A DNA stretch of 23,081 bases from an uncultured Oscillospiraceae bacterium. GTDB lineage: Bacteria > Bacillota_A > Clostridia > Oscillospirales > Oscillospiraceae. The notes under the pieces were generated by a model. The model was not told where the DNA came from and searched no databases. It saw only the letters and a program-made list of their open reading frames with translations. This document shows, piece by piece, positions 8,204 to 15,986 of the stretch; the stretch's first letter is position 1, and each line of letters starts with the position of its first letter. The translations under genes and the position numbers were made by a program. The DNA lies in the NCBI GenBank assembly GCA_934667865.1, contig CAKUMR010000002.1:1-23081 (forward strand), given 5' to 3'.

Positions 8204-8626
8204 TCATACCTCCTGTAAATATATCAGCCGCAGCTGAATTTGGTAACGCGCGGTCATTTCATCACTGTCCACGATAAATGGATACGCGGAGGAAACGACC
8301 TCTAGCGTGCGCGCTGTCCGCTTGTCTCCGAGTGCTGGCATCTCACAGCGTTGCGTTTGCGCTGTAAGCCACGTTCCCAGCGCTTCGAAGAATCTGATAT
8401 TTTCCGCTTGTGTCTGCAGGTCGGAGCTGTAGAACATTCTGCTGGAAATCGTAAAGGGCAGTTGATGCACGGTCGAACCGTCCATGTATGTGCGCTGTAC
8501 GGTTCCGGGTTCACTGTCGATGCTATAGCTGCCTTCTACAGAGCGTAGACAGTCAATGTCCAACCGCTCTTGCTGCAAAAGCGGAAAGCGCATAAAATAT
8601 TGTCGCAAATGCTCAATCACTGTCAT
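8204..8626 (-). CDS. tail terminator-like minor capsid protein (Minor_capsid_3-like)
   Basis: The 140-residue protein starts MTVIEHLRQYF at ATG 8626, with AGGAG 8 nt upstream; an ORF extending to 8677 has no such signal. Central features (RTYMDGSTVHQLPFTISSRM) and the strand-rich C-terminus (YQIQLRLIYLQ) resemble phage tail terminators and the A118-type minor capsid 3 family. It overlaps the preceding gene by 14 nt and ends inside the ribosome binding site of the tail tube gene. Tail terminators cap the finished tube and dock it to the head connector. The assignment rests on gene order plus general pattern and is moderately secure. Confidence 0.65.
   Translation of the reverse strand: MTVIEHLRQYFMRFPLLQQERLDIDCLRSVEGSYSIDSEPGTVQRTYMDGSTVHQLPFTISSRMFYSSDLQTQAENIRFFEALGTWLTAQTQRCEMPALGDKRTARTLEVVSSAYPFIVDSDEMTARYQIQLRLIYLQEV
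8209..8214 (-). promoter_or_regulatory. ribosome binding site deciding the tail tube start
   Basis: AGGAGG on the minus strand lies 7 nt before ATG 8201 but only 1-2 nt before ATG 8207. It therefore supports the inner start and a two-residue shorter protein. Confidence 0.7.
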
Positions 8627-9008
8627 GTGCGTTACTCCTGATATACGATGCCACTTCCTTTTCAACATCGTCCGCATGATCTCCCATCATGCGCTTGTCC
8701 CAAAACGGTCCGCGTGTCGGGGCACCGTGGTATTGCAGTTGCCTGCCAGTAGGCCGTTTCGGTGCTTTGCCCGCCATGCATTCGCCATAGTACTGATAGC
8801 GTGCGTATGGTTGATTCCACACAACTGCGTCCCCCTCTTTGGTGCAGTGCGATGTGGTTGAAAGAATACCTTGTGCCCTTGGTGTATACTTCATGCAACG
8901 CTGCCGAATGCGATTTGCAAGGTATTTTCGCAGACGTTGATCTTTGCCCATACCACGTTTATCAAGGATCTTCTGTACATCGAAGGTGCTCGTGATTTTG
9001 ACGTTCAT
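8613..9008 (-). CDS. minor capsid protein 2-like / tail-completion protein
   Basis: This 131-residue protein starts MNVKITSTFDVQKIL at ATG 9008, which overlaps the previous stop as ATGA. The ORF is open to 9080, but upstream starts lack a ribosome binding site. The motif series CMKYTPRAQGIL, YARYQYYG and GPFWDKRMM is characteristic of the Minor_capsid_2 family and related HK97 gp10-like proteins, which sit at the head-tail interface. It is basic at the N-terminus, as expected near DNA. Together with its two upstream and one downstream neighbours it forms the connector cassette between capsid and tail genes. Confidence 0.75.
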   Translation of the reverse strand: MNVKITSTFDVQKILDKRGMGKDQRLRKYLANRIRQRCMKYTPRAQGILSTTSHCTKEGDAVVWNQPYARYQYYGECMAGKAPKRPTGRQLQYHGAPTRGPFWDKRMMGDHADDVEKEVASYIRSNAHDSD

Positions 9009-9355
9009 GTGTTTTTCACCACCAAATGCGGCAGAAAACGGCCGCGACGGTTGTCTCCTACGATAGAAATGCGGAACCATTCACGCCCCGATAAGCACTT
9101 TTTGCCGGTGTATTCCGGCAGAATGCCGCGCACGATAATATCGCCTTCCTGTGGTAGTTCGCGAGGTACCAGCGCCGAAGGAATGCGTACCGTATACTCC
9201 TTGTGCGGTGCTTCGCCGGAGCCGGAAGAAGCGTTTTGATGATCCCCACGCTTCCCGTACCAACTTGCCCCGACGATTACCTCACACGTATAACGATCGC
9301 TGTCACGATCTGTGGCGTGTCGAACGATCGTTATCGTTTCATTACTGCACAGCAT
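9005..9355 (-). CDS. head-tail stopper-like protein
   Basis: The 116-residue product from ATG 9355 begins MLCSNETITIVRHATDRDSD and contains a beta-rich pattern (RYTCEVIVGASW, YTVRIPSALVP, GDIIVRGIL). This resembles small connector proteins annotated as minor capsid 1 or DUF6751-like in Clostridia phages. The ATG shares its A with the preceding TAA (TAATG), indicating re-initiation. A GTG at 9367 is less convincing because its G-rich motif directly abuts it. By gene order this should be the stopper that closes the portal channel after packaging. The fold is inferred; no definitive motif was seen. Confidence 0.6.
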   Translation of the reverse strand: MLCSNETITIVRHATDRDSDRYTCEVIVGASWYGKRGDHQNASSGSGEAPHKEYTVRIPSALVPRELPQEGDIIVRGILPEYTGKKCLSGREWFRISIVGDNRRGRFLPHLVVKNT

Positions 9356-9702
9356 TAGAAGCAGCACCCCCGATATAGAAGTCCCGTTGTAACGAGGTAA
9401 TCGGAAACAGCGCGGTAAAGCCGTTGACTGTCTGTTTCGCTGCTGCGGGCATAAGTAACACTCACACCGTCGTTGCTTTCCGAAGCAATGGTGCCTTCTT
9501 CGATGCGTGCAAGTTCGTCAGTACAGGCACACAGCGCCAACTTAGCTTTCTGCAGGATCGGGGAGGGGAGTGCAGGGCGGTTGACCCGCCCCATCGTCAG
9601 CGCATCCAGATACCCGCCCGCACGCACGGACAGTCGGTCAAACTCCGCCTCGGGGAGCTTCCCGTGATAGTCCAGTGTGTAGAATTCATACGTCACGTTC
9701 AC
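9355..9702 (-). CDS. head-tail connector/adaptor protein (gp6-like)
   Basis: This 115-residue protein follows the major capsid gene, the standard slot of the adaptor ring below the portal. It is predicted mainly helical: EAEFDRLSVRAGGYLDALTMGR, then ILQKAKLALCACTDELARIEEG, then a C-terminal DSQRLYRAVSDYLVTTG helix. This resembles HK97 gp6/SPP1 gp15-type adaptors, in which a proline-rich linker joins the first two helices. It starts at GTG 9702, with GGGAGGTG 8 nt upstream, after a 22-bp gap behind the capsid stop. The assignment is from helix pattern and synteny. Confidence 0.68.
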   Translation of the reverse strand: MNVTYEFYTLDYHGKLPEAEFDRLSVRAGGYLDALTMGRVNRPALPSPILQKAKLALCACTDELARIEEGTIASESNDGVSVTYARSSETDSQRLYRAVSDYLVTTGLLYRGCCF

Positions 9703-9724
9703 GCGCTGTGCACCTCCCGTCCGC

Positions 9725-10915
9725 TCAGCCCGACGTCAGCGTGACGTCCTTGCTGACTGCCGCCGAGGCGACCGTTACCGTGTCGGACACCATACTGAAG
9801 CCGTCCTTCTTCACCTTGACCGGATAGGTACCAGCTTCGAGTGTAAAGGCGGCAACACCGCTTGCGTTGGTCTTCTTCCGCGCGCCGTTCACGTCCACGA
9901 TTGCGCCTGCGATCACGTTCGGCGTGGTCGCATTATCCTTGACTGTGAAGGTAACGGCCTGCGTGGTGATTGCCGTCGCAGGCTCCAGATACGCAAACGG
10001 ACAGGTCGTCCGATCCGCATCCATGCGCGTTGCGGGATTCGGCAGTGCCCAGCCCATCCGGAACACAACCCGCAGCGCGATCATGTCCTGCTGTGCCAGG
10101 TTGTAGACGATTTCCTTCGAGGTCGGATCCTGAATGACGCCCTGGTCGAGGATCTTGACGGTGACGTCCTGACGAATTGCCCAGACTGCTTGGCTGAAGT
10201 CGCCGACGATGAGCTGCGCGCGATTGCTGTCGAACGCGCCGTTCTGCGGGAAGTGCATTGGTGCGCCGTCGAGCGCATACTGCGTCGCGCCCTGCATATC
10301 GCTGTTGAAGATGGGATGGCCGTCGGTTCCCTTGATACCACGCAGCTTCGCCCGCATCCCCATCGCAGCGATTGCTGCTGTGACCATACGGCCCGAAGCC
10401 TCGACCTTGGAGATCACGCCGCCGTCGCCGAGCAGCAGATCGTAGTAGTTGGGCGAAGCGCCGGGGGTGACGTTGTTACCCGCCTGCCGTGCGGTCGTGA
10501 GAATGTCGGAGCGCCAGATCGCGGGCTTGTTGACGCCGAACAGAACAGCGCTGTCCACGCACTGCCCCATTCCCTCCAGAATGCGCGGCGTAACCTCGCC
10601 CATGATGTCGAAGCTCGCATCCGCGACTACCGCCTCAGGGATCGGTACAATGACCGCCAGCTCTGCCGCGTCGATGTACACATTGTCCCACGCCTGCTTG
10701 CTGGTCTGCTTCATGCTGGTGTCGCCATCGACCCAGTACGCCATCGGCAGCACGTCCAAGACGCGCATTCGGGTCTGATTGCTGGTCATGTTGGGCAGCC
10801 TGCGTGCAAGCTGCTGGAAAATGGATGTTTTCGGAGTGTCCTGCTGGATCGCTGCAACGAGCTGCTGCTCGATCAGCGCCTCCGCAGCACTTCGAGAAAT
10901 GATGTTTGCTGCCAT
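9725..10915 (-). CDS. major capsid protein with C-terminal Ig/PEGA-like domain
   Basis: The 396-residue protein follows the scaffold gene by 17 bp and has AGGAGG 6 nt before the ATG. Residues 1-~310 look like an HK97-fold capsid protein. An N-terminal helical arm is followed by RVLDVLPMAYWVDGDTSMKQ, a FGVNKPAIW segment, and a late MIALRVVFRMGWALPNP strand shared by coat proteins of this type. Residues ~320-396 (TFTVKDNATTPN, VDVNGARKKTNASGVAAF, LEAGTYPVKVKKDGF) form an extra beta-sandwich resembling carboxypeptidase-regulatory/PEGA or Ig-like domains. It probably projects from the capsid surface and may bind glycans or stabilise the shell. No protease gene is adjacent, consistent with a separate GP20-type scaffold. 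Confidence 0.9.
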   Translation of the reverse strand: MAANIISRSAAEALIEQQLVAAIQQDTPKTSIFQQLARRLPNMTSNQTRMRVLDVLPMAYWVDGDTSMKQTSKQAWDNVYIDAAELAVIVPIPEAVVADASFDIMGEVTPRILEGMGQCVDSAVLFGVNKPAIWRSDILTTARQAGNNVTPGASPNYYDLLLGDGGVISKVEASGRMVTAAIAAMGMRAKLRGIKGTDGHPIFNSDMQGATQYALDGAPMHFPQNGAFDSNRAQLIVGDFSQAVWAIRQDVTVKILDQGVIQDPTSKEIVYNLAQQDMIALRVVFRMGWALPNPATRMDADRTTCPFAYLEPATAITTQAVTFTVKDNATTPNVIAGAIVDVNGARKKTNASGVAAFTLEAGTYPVKVKKDGFSMVSDTVTVASAAVSKDVTLTSG

Positions 10916-10932
10916 ATTTTACCTCCTGTGTG

Positions 10933-11448
10933 TTAATGGTTGCTGAACACAGCACGAAGTGCCGCGTTCGCTGCTTCTGTCTTGTTGTCGCTGCCTTCCG
11001 AGCCACGATGGCTCATGCCGGTTTTCTGCGGCTCCTGCTCTGCGAAAAGGAAGGCGGTGTCCTCGCCCTTCTTCAGATCATCGAGCTGCTTGTCCAGGCC
11101 GATCAGCTCACCGCCTGCGAATTTCAGCTTGTCACGGTCAATGAGCGCCATGACTGCCTTCGCATTGCGGGGCTTTGCCGCGCCGATGCCCTTTTCCAGG
11201 GCAAAGTCAAACTGCATTGCCTCCAGCTTTCGCTGCTCTCCCTCGACCTTGACCTTCCATTCGGGATCGTAGCCTTCGAGCTTCTTGTTCGCCTCGGAGA
11301 GTTGCCCGTTCAGCGTGTCGACCTGCTCCTTTGGCACATACGCGCCGCCCGCAGCATTGACGACCGAAAAGCCTTTCGCCTTCGCAGCTGACTCCAACTG
11401 CTCAAACGTCAGCGCTCCGCCACTGAACAATTCCTTCAAAAACTCCAT
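10933..11448 (-). CDS. phage scaffolding protein (GP20 family)
   Basis: This 171-residue, highly charged, largely helical protein precedes the capsid gene. It begins MEFLKELFSGGALTFEQLESA and contains a coiled-coil segment (VDTLNGQLSEANKKLEGYD), followed by FALEKGIGAAKPRNAKAVMALID, the signature region of Phage_GP20 scaffolds. Scaffolds nucleate procapsid assembly and are lost before packaging. The ribosome binding site AGGAGG is 7 nt from the ATG. It is the first gene after an intrinsic-terminator-like hairpin, so its expression and that of the capsid gene may be set separately from the packaging genes. Confidence 0.88.
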   Translation of the reverse strand: MEFLKELFSGGALTFEQLESAAKAKGFSVVNAAGGAYVPKEQVDTLNGQLSEANKKLEGYDPEWKVKVEGEQRKLEAMQFDFALEKGIGAAKPRNAKAVMALIDRDKLKFAGGELIGLDKQLDDLKKGEDTAFLFAEQEPQKTGMSHRGSEGSDNKTEAANAALRAVFSNH

Positions 11449-11481
11449 ATCACATCCTCCTTTCTTTCAAAAATGGGTATG

Positions 11482-11510
11482 AAAAAAGCACTATGCCCTG
11501 CATAGCGCTT
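11482..11510 (-). terminator. intrinsic terminator inside the late operon
   Basis: On the minus strand AAGCGCTATGC (11510-11500) pairs with GCATAGTGCTT (11496-11486) around an AGG loop. This gives an 11-bp stem with one G-U pair, and the U-run covers 11487-11482. On the plus strand the G-U becomes an A-C mismatch and there is no U-run, so the signal is directional. It lies 34 bp before the scaffold start. Confidence 0.72.
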
Positions 11511-11541
11511 CCGTCAACGGTTATGTAACTTGTGCATAGGA

Positions 11542-11569
11542 AAACCACCGCCAAAACTGGTGGTGGTTT
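11542..11569 (-). repeat. inverted repeat overlapping the stop of the small Cys-rich gene
   Basis: A 12-bp inverted repeat with a 4-nt loop (AAACCACC... / ...GGTGGTTT) spans the TAA at 11568-11570. On the minus strand one pair is a C-A mismatch, and only four U residues occur, inside the stem. It is a weak terminator or an mRNA-stabilising hairpin in tandem with the stronger one at 11482-11510. Confidence 0.5.
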
Positions 11570-11768
11570 AATTCTTTTCGGTTACATTGCACCATCTGCA
11601 CTTGTCGCAGATTTTTTCCGCATCATCGAGGTCGAACGGTTCCGGAAACAATTCCATGTCCATATTGTCCTCTCTGACTTCCTGCACTTCATAGCAGCCG
11701 CCGCAGCCGCCCCAGAAAATGTCATGCCGCAGGAGTTTGCAATAATGCTTTTCATCAGGATGTCTCAT
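11568..11768 (-). CDS. small Cys-rich protein, possible zinc binder
   Basis: This 66-residue protein starts MRHPDEKHYCKLL at ATG 11768, with AGGAGG about 5 nt upstream, and overlaps the end of the MuF-like gene by 14 nt. It has six cysteines, including GGCGGCYE and a C-terminal CDKCRWC, suggesting one metal site, plus an acidic middle (MELFPEPFDLDDAEK). I do not recognise a family. The strong ribosome binding site and the overlap support a real gene. Its position directly behind a MuF-like protein with a variable C-terminal domain leaves open an accessory or immunity role, but nothing in the sequence proves that. Confidence 0.65.
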   Translation of the reverse strand: MRHPDEKHYCKLLRHDIFWGGCGGCYEVQEVREDNMDMELFPEPFDLDDAEKICDKCRWCNVTEKN

Positions 11769-13329
11769 TTGATCCTCCTAAATATTTGTCATACTTTTTT
11801 TTCCACTTTTGCGGTACGGCAGTAACAAGTTCATGCTGTAGGTTAAGCACTGTATAGCCCTCTTGAGCAAGAAACTTCAACGTTTCCCGAGGAACCTGAT
11901 ATAGCACCAGCTTTGCCTCATCCACAAATGTCTGCGCGCGTTCGGTTGTCATTTCCGCGCGGTCGGGCTTTTTTTCAAGATTATCGCGTGCGTGCTGCCG
12001 TACTGCAACAATTCGTGGCTTTCCAGCTTCAACGATAATCTCTTCAGAATTAATCCTCTGCATGTATTTTACTCCATTACTGTGCAGTTTGTCAATTAGT
12101 GTTTTTTCTTGGAGATACATATTGACGTTCGCGCTTGTACTTCCAAGCCTGAACAGACGATTTGCCTCTTTCTCGATATGAGCTATTTCTGAATTAGCCT
12201 TTACGGCTTCCTGCCTGCCGAAGCCCGCAGACAGTTCTCTGTCTCGCTGCTGCTTCAGCCCCGTCTTCCTCAGAAAGTCCGACTGCTTCTCTCGTGCCGT
12301 TTTCAGCCCTACAGCCGCTTCGGAGGTATCCAGTCCCGCAGCGTCCAGCGCGACGTATTCGCGTTTCCTGCGGCGGATCTCGCGCTCGTTGGCTCGCTGC
12401 TGTTGCTGTGCTTCATACTCGGTGAGCTGCCCGCCGTTGTATTCATACTTCGGTGTTTCCATCTCTGCAAGCGCTTCGGCGGAGTAAATGCGCGGCGCGC
12501 CCTCTACATACGGAGCAAAGCTGTGACGACAATTCCAGCCCCCGAGGCCGGCACCCGTGCCGTAGCCAGTCGCCGTGCGGAAGTCTGGATATTTTTTGCT
12601 TTTACCGGAACGGGAGTAGACCTTACCCTGCCAGAGTGCGTGTTCTGGTCTGGCACCGGCATGGGCGGATACCTCCACGAGATCGCACCCCAGCTCATCG
12701 GAAAGCTCCCACTGTAACTTACAGCATGTTTGATTGACTCCTGTTACGGTTGCGCGCCGAACTGCGACCTCAATACTGTCCGTATGGCCGCTTGGATAGC
12801 GAATTGCGGTGATCCCGTGCCCAGCCAGCGCGCCTATTGCGTTTCGTATTGCGGAATTATAATCGAATGCGCCCGACTGGATCTGCAACCAAGCCAGATC
12901 CAAGGCATCCTCAAACTGTTTTGTCGCCGTCTGTGCCGTCGTCCGGCAGAGATTTTTCATTTCGCCGAGTGTGGCGCGATACCCGGCGATCAGCAGCTTC
13001 CGCAGCGTGCTGGAGGGTTCGTCCGGGACCGTCATCCCCGCGTTGCGGTAGATCGCAACGTCGGAGCGAAGCGACCGCGCCCCCGCCTCCTGCATCATCC
13101 GCTTCAGCTCCTCCTGCGTCCTCCCAGTCAGACCAGAGAGCGTTTGCAGGATCTCCTCCTGCGTCCGCCCCGCCTCCAGCAGCCGCGCGGCCTGATGCTC
13201 CGCAGCGGAGATCCAATAGTCATACGCGGCGATGCGCCGTGCCATATCTCGCAGGATGGTTTCTTCTGCCGTGTCATACAGCGCAAGGATGCGTTCCGGC
13301 AGATCGCGAAGGTATTCCGGCGGCAGCAT
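11755..13329 (-). CDS. MuF/SPP1 gp7-like minor capsid protein with C-terminal extension
   Basis: The 524-residue protein follows the portal gene by 3 bp. Residues 1-~290 match the Phage_min_cap2 (A118-type MuF-like) pattern: a helical N-terminus, then VRRATVTGVNQTC, then VEVSAHAGARPEHALWQGKVYS and GLGGWNCRHSFAPYVEG, a Cys/His-containing motif. Such proteins sit at the portal and can be ejected with DNA. Residues ~300-415 are charged, coiled-coil-like. The last ~105 residues (SNGVKYMQRINSEE... to KKYDKYL) form a separate alpha/beta unit with H446. This resembles the BECR-like nuclease-type domains attached to phage MuF proteins, but the match is tentative. The 3' DNA is clearly AT-richer than the 5' part, suggesting exchange of the tail module. 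The ribosome binding site AGGTGG overlaps the portal stop. Confidence 0.85.
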   Translation of the reverse strand: MLPPEYLRDLPERILALYDTAEETILRDMARRIAAYDYWISAAEHQAARLLEAGRTQEEILQTLSGLTGRTQEELKRMMQEAGARSLRSDVAIYRNAGMTVPDEPSSTLRKLLIAGYRATLGEMKNLCRTTAQTATKQFEDALDLAWLQIQSGAFDYNSAIRNAIGALAGHGITAIRYPSGHTDSIEVAVRRATVTGVNQTCCKLQWELSDELGCDLVEVSAHAGARPEHALWQGKVYSRSGKSKKYPDFRTATGYGTGAGLGGWNCRHSFAPYVEGAPRIYSAEALAEMETPKYEYNGGQLTEYEAQQQQRANEREIRRRKREYVALDAAGLDTSEAAVGLKTAREKQSDFLRKTGLKQQRDRELSAGFGRQEAVKANSEIAHIEKEANRLFRLGSTSANVNMYLQEKTLIDKLHSNGVKYMQRINSEEIIVEAGKPRIVAVRQHARDNLEKKPDRAEMTTERAQTFVDEAKLVLYQVPRETLKFLAQEGYTVLNLQHELVTAVPQKWKKKYDKYLGGSNETS

Positions 13330-13332
13330 CGC

Positions 13333-14679
13333 TTACCACCTCAGTCCTAGATCGTCTGTCCCTTCGGTCATGGCCTTCGCCGTTGCCTCATCCTCTCCGT
13401 ACCATTTGACGCGATATTCCCATTTCTGCATCAACCCATCGCGCACATCCTGCCGGTCGCGTTCCCGCTCTGTGCCGCTGTCTTCAATGATTGAATCGTC
13501 GAAACAGACTGTCGTTTTCAGCGCGCCAAGGTGCAGCATATCCGCGATCGCATCGACTAAGCCGACCAGCACGTTTTCCAGCAGAAGTTCGTGCTTCTTG
13601 AGGTTTTGGTACAGGTCGGATTTGTCGCTGATGATTTCCGTCGCAGTTTTGACCTGCCCGTCTTGAAAGTTGTAGCGCTTCGTGCCGAACCCGCACTTCC
13701 ACGTCAGCAGATTTAGCGCCGTCTGGATGCCCTTCTCGTGTGCATCGGCGCGCAGCTCCATGTTGTGCTCCTCGATCTTCGCCGGATTCTGAGCGTCCTG
13801 CGGTACGGCGAAAAACTCCGTGTCGTTGTCGTCAAATACCGGCGTGACCGTCCCGTCCTGCTCCATCTGCATCCGCGCCATTGTGATCGGCACGGTGATG
13901 CGCTTCTTGCCGAGCCGGAACTCGTTGGAATAGCTGTCGAACACAAGATCCACGTGTTCAAGCTGATCCAGCGCGTTTGCATAGACAGATATACCAAGAG
14001 GCGAGCTGAGATCGAGATTGTTTGCAATGTTCGGTTTGAGGATCTGAAAGCGCGGCACGGTGCTGCCCGTTCGCACCTCCGGCTGAACGCCAACCGGAAG
14101 CTCTATCTCTTCGAGCGAACCGCCGCTTTCACGGAAAAGGTGATTCTCGATCACATAACGCCCCTGCTCCAGTCGGTGGATGTTCAGGTAGATGCGCTTC
14201 TCCTTCCCAGCGACCTGTTCACTTGCAAAGGCACACTCTGTGATCGTGCCATTCTCCCAACGCAGCGGATAGATCATACCTGCGCGAATGTAGTCAATCC
14301 TGACCTGCTTGCCGTCCAAATACTCGACCATTGCCCCGGTGCCGAGCGCATAGGTCAGTTCCAGAAGCTGATTTGCCCGAACGCGGAAGTCGTTCTCTCG
14401 CAGCACCTCGTCGATCCGCTTCTGTGCCGACGCCTTGTTCACGCTGATCTGCACCTTCTCGTTCAGTGCCAGACTTGCCCAGTCCTCAGCGACTGTCTTC
14501 GCCATGCCGAGCGTTTTGCGCGTCCGATGCAGCCGCCTGCGGCCGTTGTACTGCGTGTAGTTATGCACAGACGGCACAAGCCCCCGATACCACTGCTGCC
14601 ACAGCGCGATCAGCGCATAATAGCTGTTGTCCACGCAGTCGTAGCCCCGCCCGCGCAAATATTGAATTACCGCTTTCAT
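13333..14679 (-). CDS. portal protein (A118/SPP1 gp6-like)
   Basis: The 448-residue protein lies between the large terminase and the minor capsid gene. It begins MKAVIQYLRGRGYDCVDNSYY, and the segment SVHNYTQYNGRRRLHRTRKTLGMAKTVAEDWASLALNE is typical of A118-family portals. Further family-like parts are ENDFRVRANQLLELTYALGTGAMVEYLD and GFGTKRYNFQDGQVKTATEI near the clip/crown. Portals form the dodecameric DNA channel and bind the terminase. The start has GAGGTGATC upstream, 11 bp after the terL stop. The C-terminus (KAMTEGTDDLGLRW) is complete. Confidence 0.93.
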   Translation of the reverse strand: MKAVIQYLRGRGYDCVDNSYYALIALWQQWYRGLVPSVHNYTQYNGRRRLHRTRKTLGMAKTVAEDWASLALNEKVQISVNKASAQKRIDEVLRENDFRVRANQLLELTYALGTGAMVEYLDGKQVRIDYIRAGMIYPLRWENGTITECAFASEQVAGKEKRIYLNIHRLEQGRYVIENHLFRESGGSLEEIELPVGVQPEVRTGSTVPRFQILKPNIANNLDLSSPLGISVYANALDQLEHVDLVFDSYSNEFRLGKKRITVPITMARMQMEQDGTVTPVFDDNDTEFFAVPQDAQNPAKIEEHNMELRADAHEKGIQTALNLLTWKCGFGTKRYNFQDGQVKTATEIISDKSDLYQNLKKHELLLENVLVGLVDAIADMLHLGALKTTVCFDDSIIEDSGTERERDRQDVRDGLMQKWEYRVKWYGEDEATAKAMTEGTDDLGLRW

Positions 14680-14690
14680 AGAAGATCACC

Positions 14691-15986
14691 TCATCCGAGA
14701 TAGAGTATGTCGTGCATGACCGGCTCGACGGCGTATTCCATGCTGTCCAGACTGTCGATGTTTGTCGTGCCATTGTCGAGCCGAATATCCTCCGCCACGC
14801 GCTTGCTGTCGTAGACGGCCTCGCACATTGCCTTGCGCGTATTCACGCAGCCGCGCAGCAGGGAAAAGCGCCCCTGCGCGATCATACTGTTAAAGAACGC
14901 AATACGGTCGTTGATCGGTCCCTTGACTGCGTTCCGGATGTCAATGCCAAGACCGGCCTTAACCGCCGCAACGCGCAGTCCCTCGATCAGCGTCTGCTCC
15001 GCGCTGTCGCATCGAGCCTCATAAACACGAAACCGCGATTTTGCCCGTCGTACAAAAGCGACAAAATCACGGTTCAGTTCCGACGGCGATAAAATGCCGT
15101 CCGTTTTGTTGTTGTGATAATATTCGTCAAGTAGCACGACTGTCCGAAAGCCTGCTGTAAAGCCGACGAGCGAAAAGCTGTGTGCCGAGCCGGTGCCGCC
15201 GAAGTCCACGCCGATCACGGCGTATTGGATCGTCGGAGCCGAATCGAGTGTGTAATGCTCCGGCGTGTCCGCAAACTGCTGATACACCAGCCCGTCCGTC
15301 AGCGCCCACTCGCCGAGAATGAACCGCCGGTAGAACACGCCGGTGTACATCCGGTAATACCACGCCTTCTTTTCGGGCAACAGCGTCAGATTATCGTCCA
15401 TCGTGAAGTGCAGGCAGCAGATGCCCTTTTCCGCTGCCTTGTCGATCAGCTCGACCTTCACGAAATGCGCCGGGCTTTCCGGGTTGCAGTTGAGCCAGAG
15501 CCGCGCTCCCTCCACGGAGCAGCGGCCGATCATCTGCTCGACGAAGCTGCGCGGAAACAGCGCTGCCTCATCGGCCAGTGCCCCAGCCGCTGTCAGACCC
15601 TGCAAACGATCCTGACTGCGCTCGTTGTGCGCGTCGTAAAGGTAATACACATTGTCGCCGACCTCAAGCCGTGCCTCGTCGCCGGAGCTGACGTAGTGAT
15701 ATTGCAGCCCCCACGCGTTCAGAATTTGCAGCGCCGGACCGATCACGTTCTTCTTCAGCGCGCCGACGGTCTTGCCCGCCAGAATGAACGCCTCGCCGCG
15801 AAACACGGCAAGCGACCATTGGAAGAACCCGCAGAGCATCGCGACCGTCTTTCCCGACCGGATCGACCCGTCGGCGATCACGATGCTGCACCCTTCATGC
15901 GGGCTTCCTCCGCGCCACCAGTACATCAGTCGCCGCTGCTGCGGAGAAAACGGCCGAAACTGAAAACCTTTATTTCTCCGCTTCAT
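14691..15986 (-). CDS. terL: terminase large subunit (ATPase and nuclease)
   Basis: This 431-residue motor protein packages DNA into the procapsid. Numbered from the first ATG (15986), the Walker A motif GSIRSGKT is at 40-47, the Walker B-like motif ALADEA is at ~136-141, and a coupling segment LNCNPES is at ~165-171. The RNase H-fold nuclease begins with GVDFGG (Asp at ~261). Further candidate acidic ligands lie in CDSAEQT (~326) and DSLDSMEYA (~411-414). The layout matches the PBSX/phage_term_2 family. A TTG at 15992 is an alternative start, closer to the GGAG motif. It overlaps terS by 17 nt, indicating coupling. Confidence 0.95.
   Translation of the reverse strand: MKRRNKGFQFRPFSPQQRRLMYWWRGGSPHEGCSIVIADGSIRSGKTVAMLCGFFQWSLAVFRGEAFILAGKTVGALKKNVIGPALQILNAWGLQYHYVSSGDEARLEVGDNVYYLYDAHNERSQDRLQGLTAAGALADEAALFPRSFVEQMIGRCSVEGARLWLNCNPESPAHFVKVELIDKAAEKGICCLHFTMDDNLTLLPEKKAWYYRMYTGVFYRRFILGEWALTDGLVYQQFADTPEHYTLDSAPTIQYAVIGVDFGGTGSAHSFSLVGFTAGFRTVVLLDEYYHNNKTDGILSPSELNRDFVAFVRRAKSRFRVYEARCDSAEQTLIEGLRVAAVKAGLGIDIRNAVKGPINDRIAFFNSMIAQGRFSLLRGCVNTRKAMCEAVYDSKRVAEDIRLDNGTTNIDSLDSMEYAVEPVMHDILYLG

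Noticed and set aside
11542..11569. Second strong terminator before the scaffold gene
   Set aside because: On the minus strand the stem has a C-A mismatch and no downstream U-run; kept only as an inverted repeat.
13738..14703. 321-codon open frame on the plus strand opposite the portal gene
   Set aside because: It lies opposite a clear portal gene, has no phage or other recognisable protein pattern and no ribosome binding site, and is explained by GC-rich third positions.
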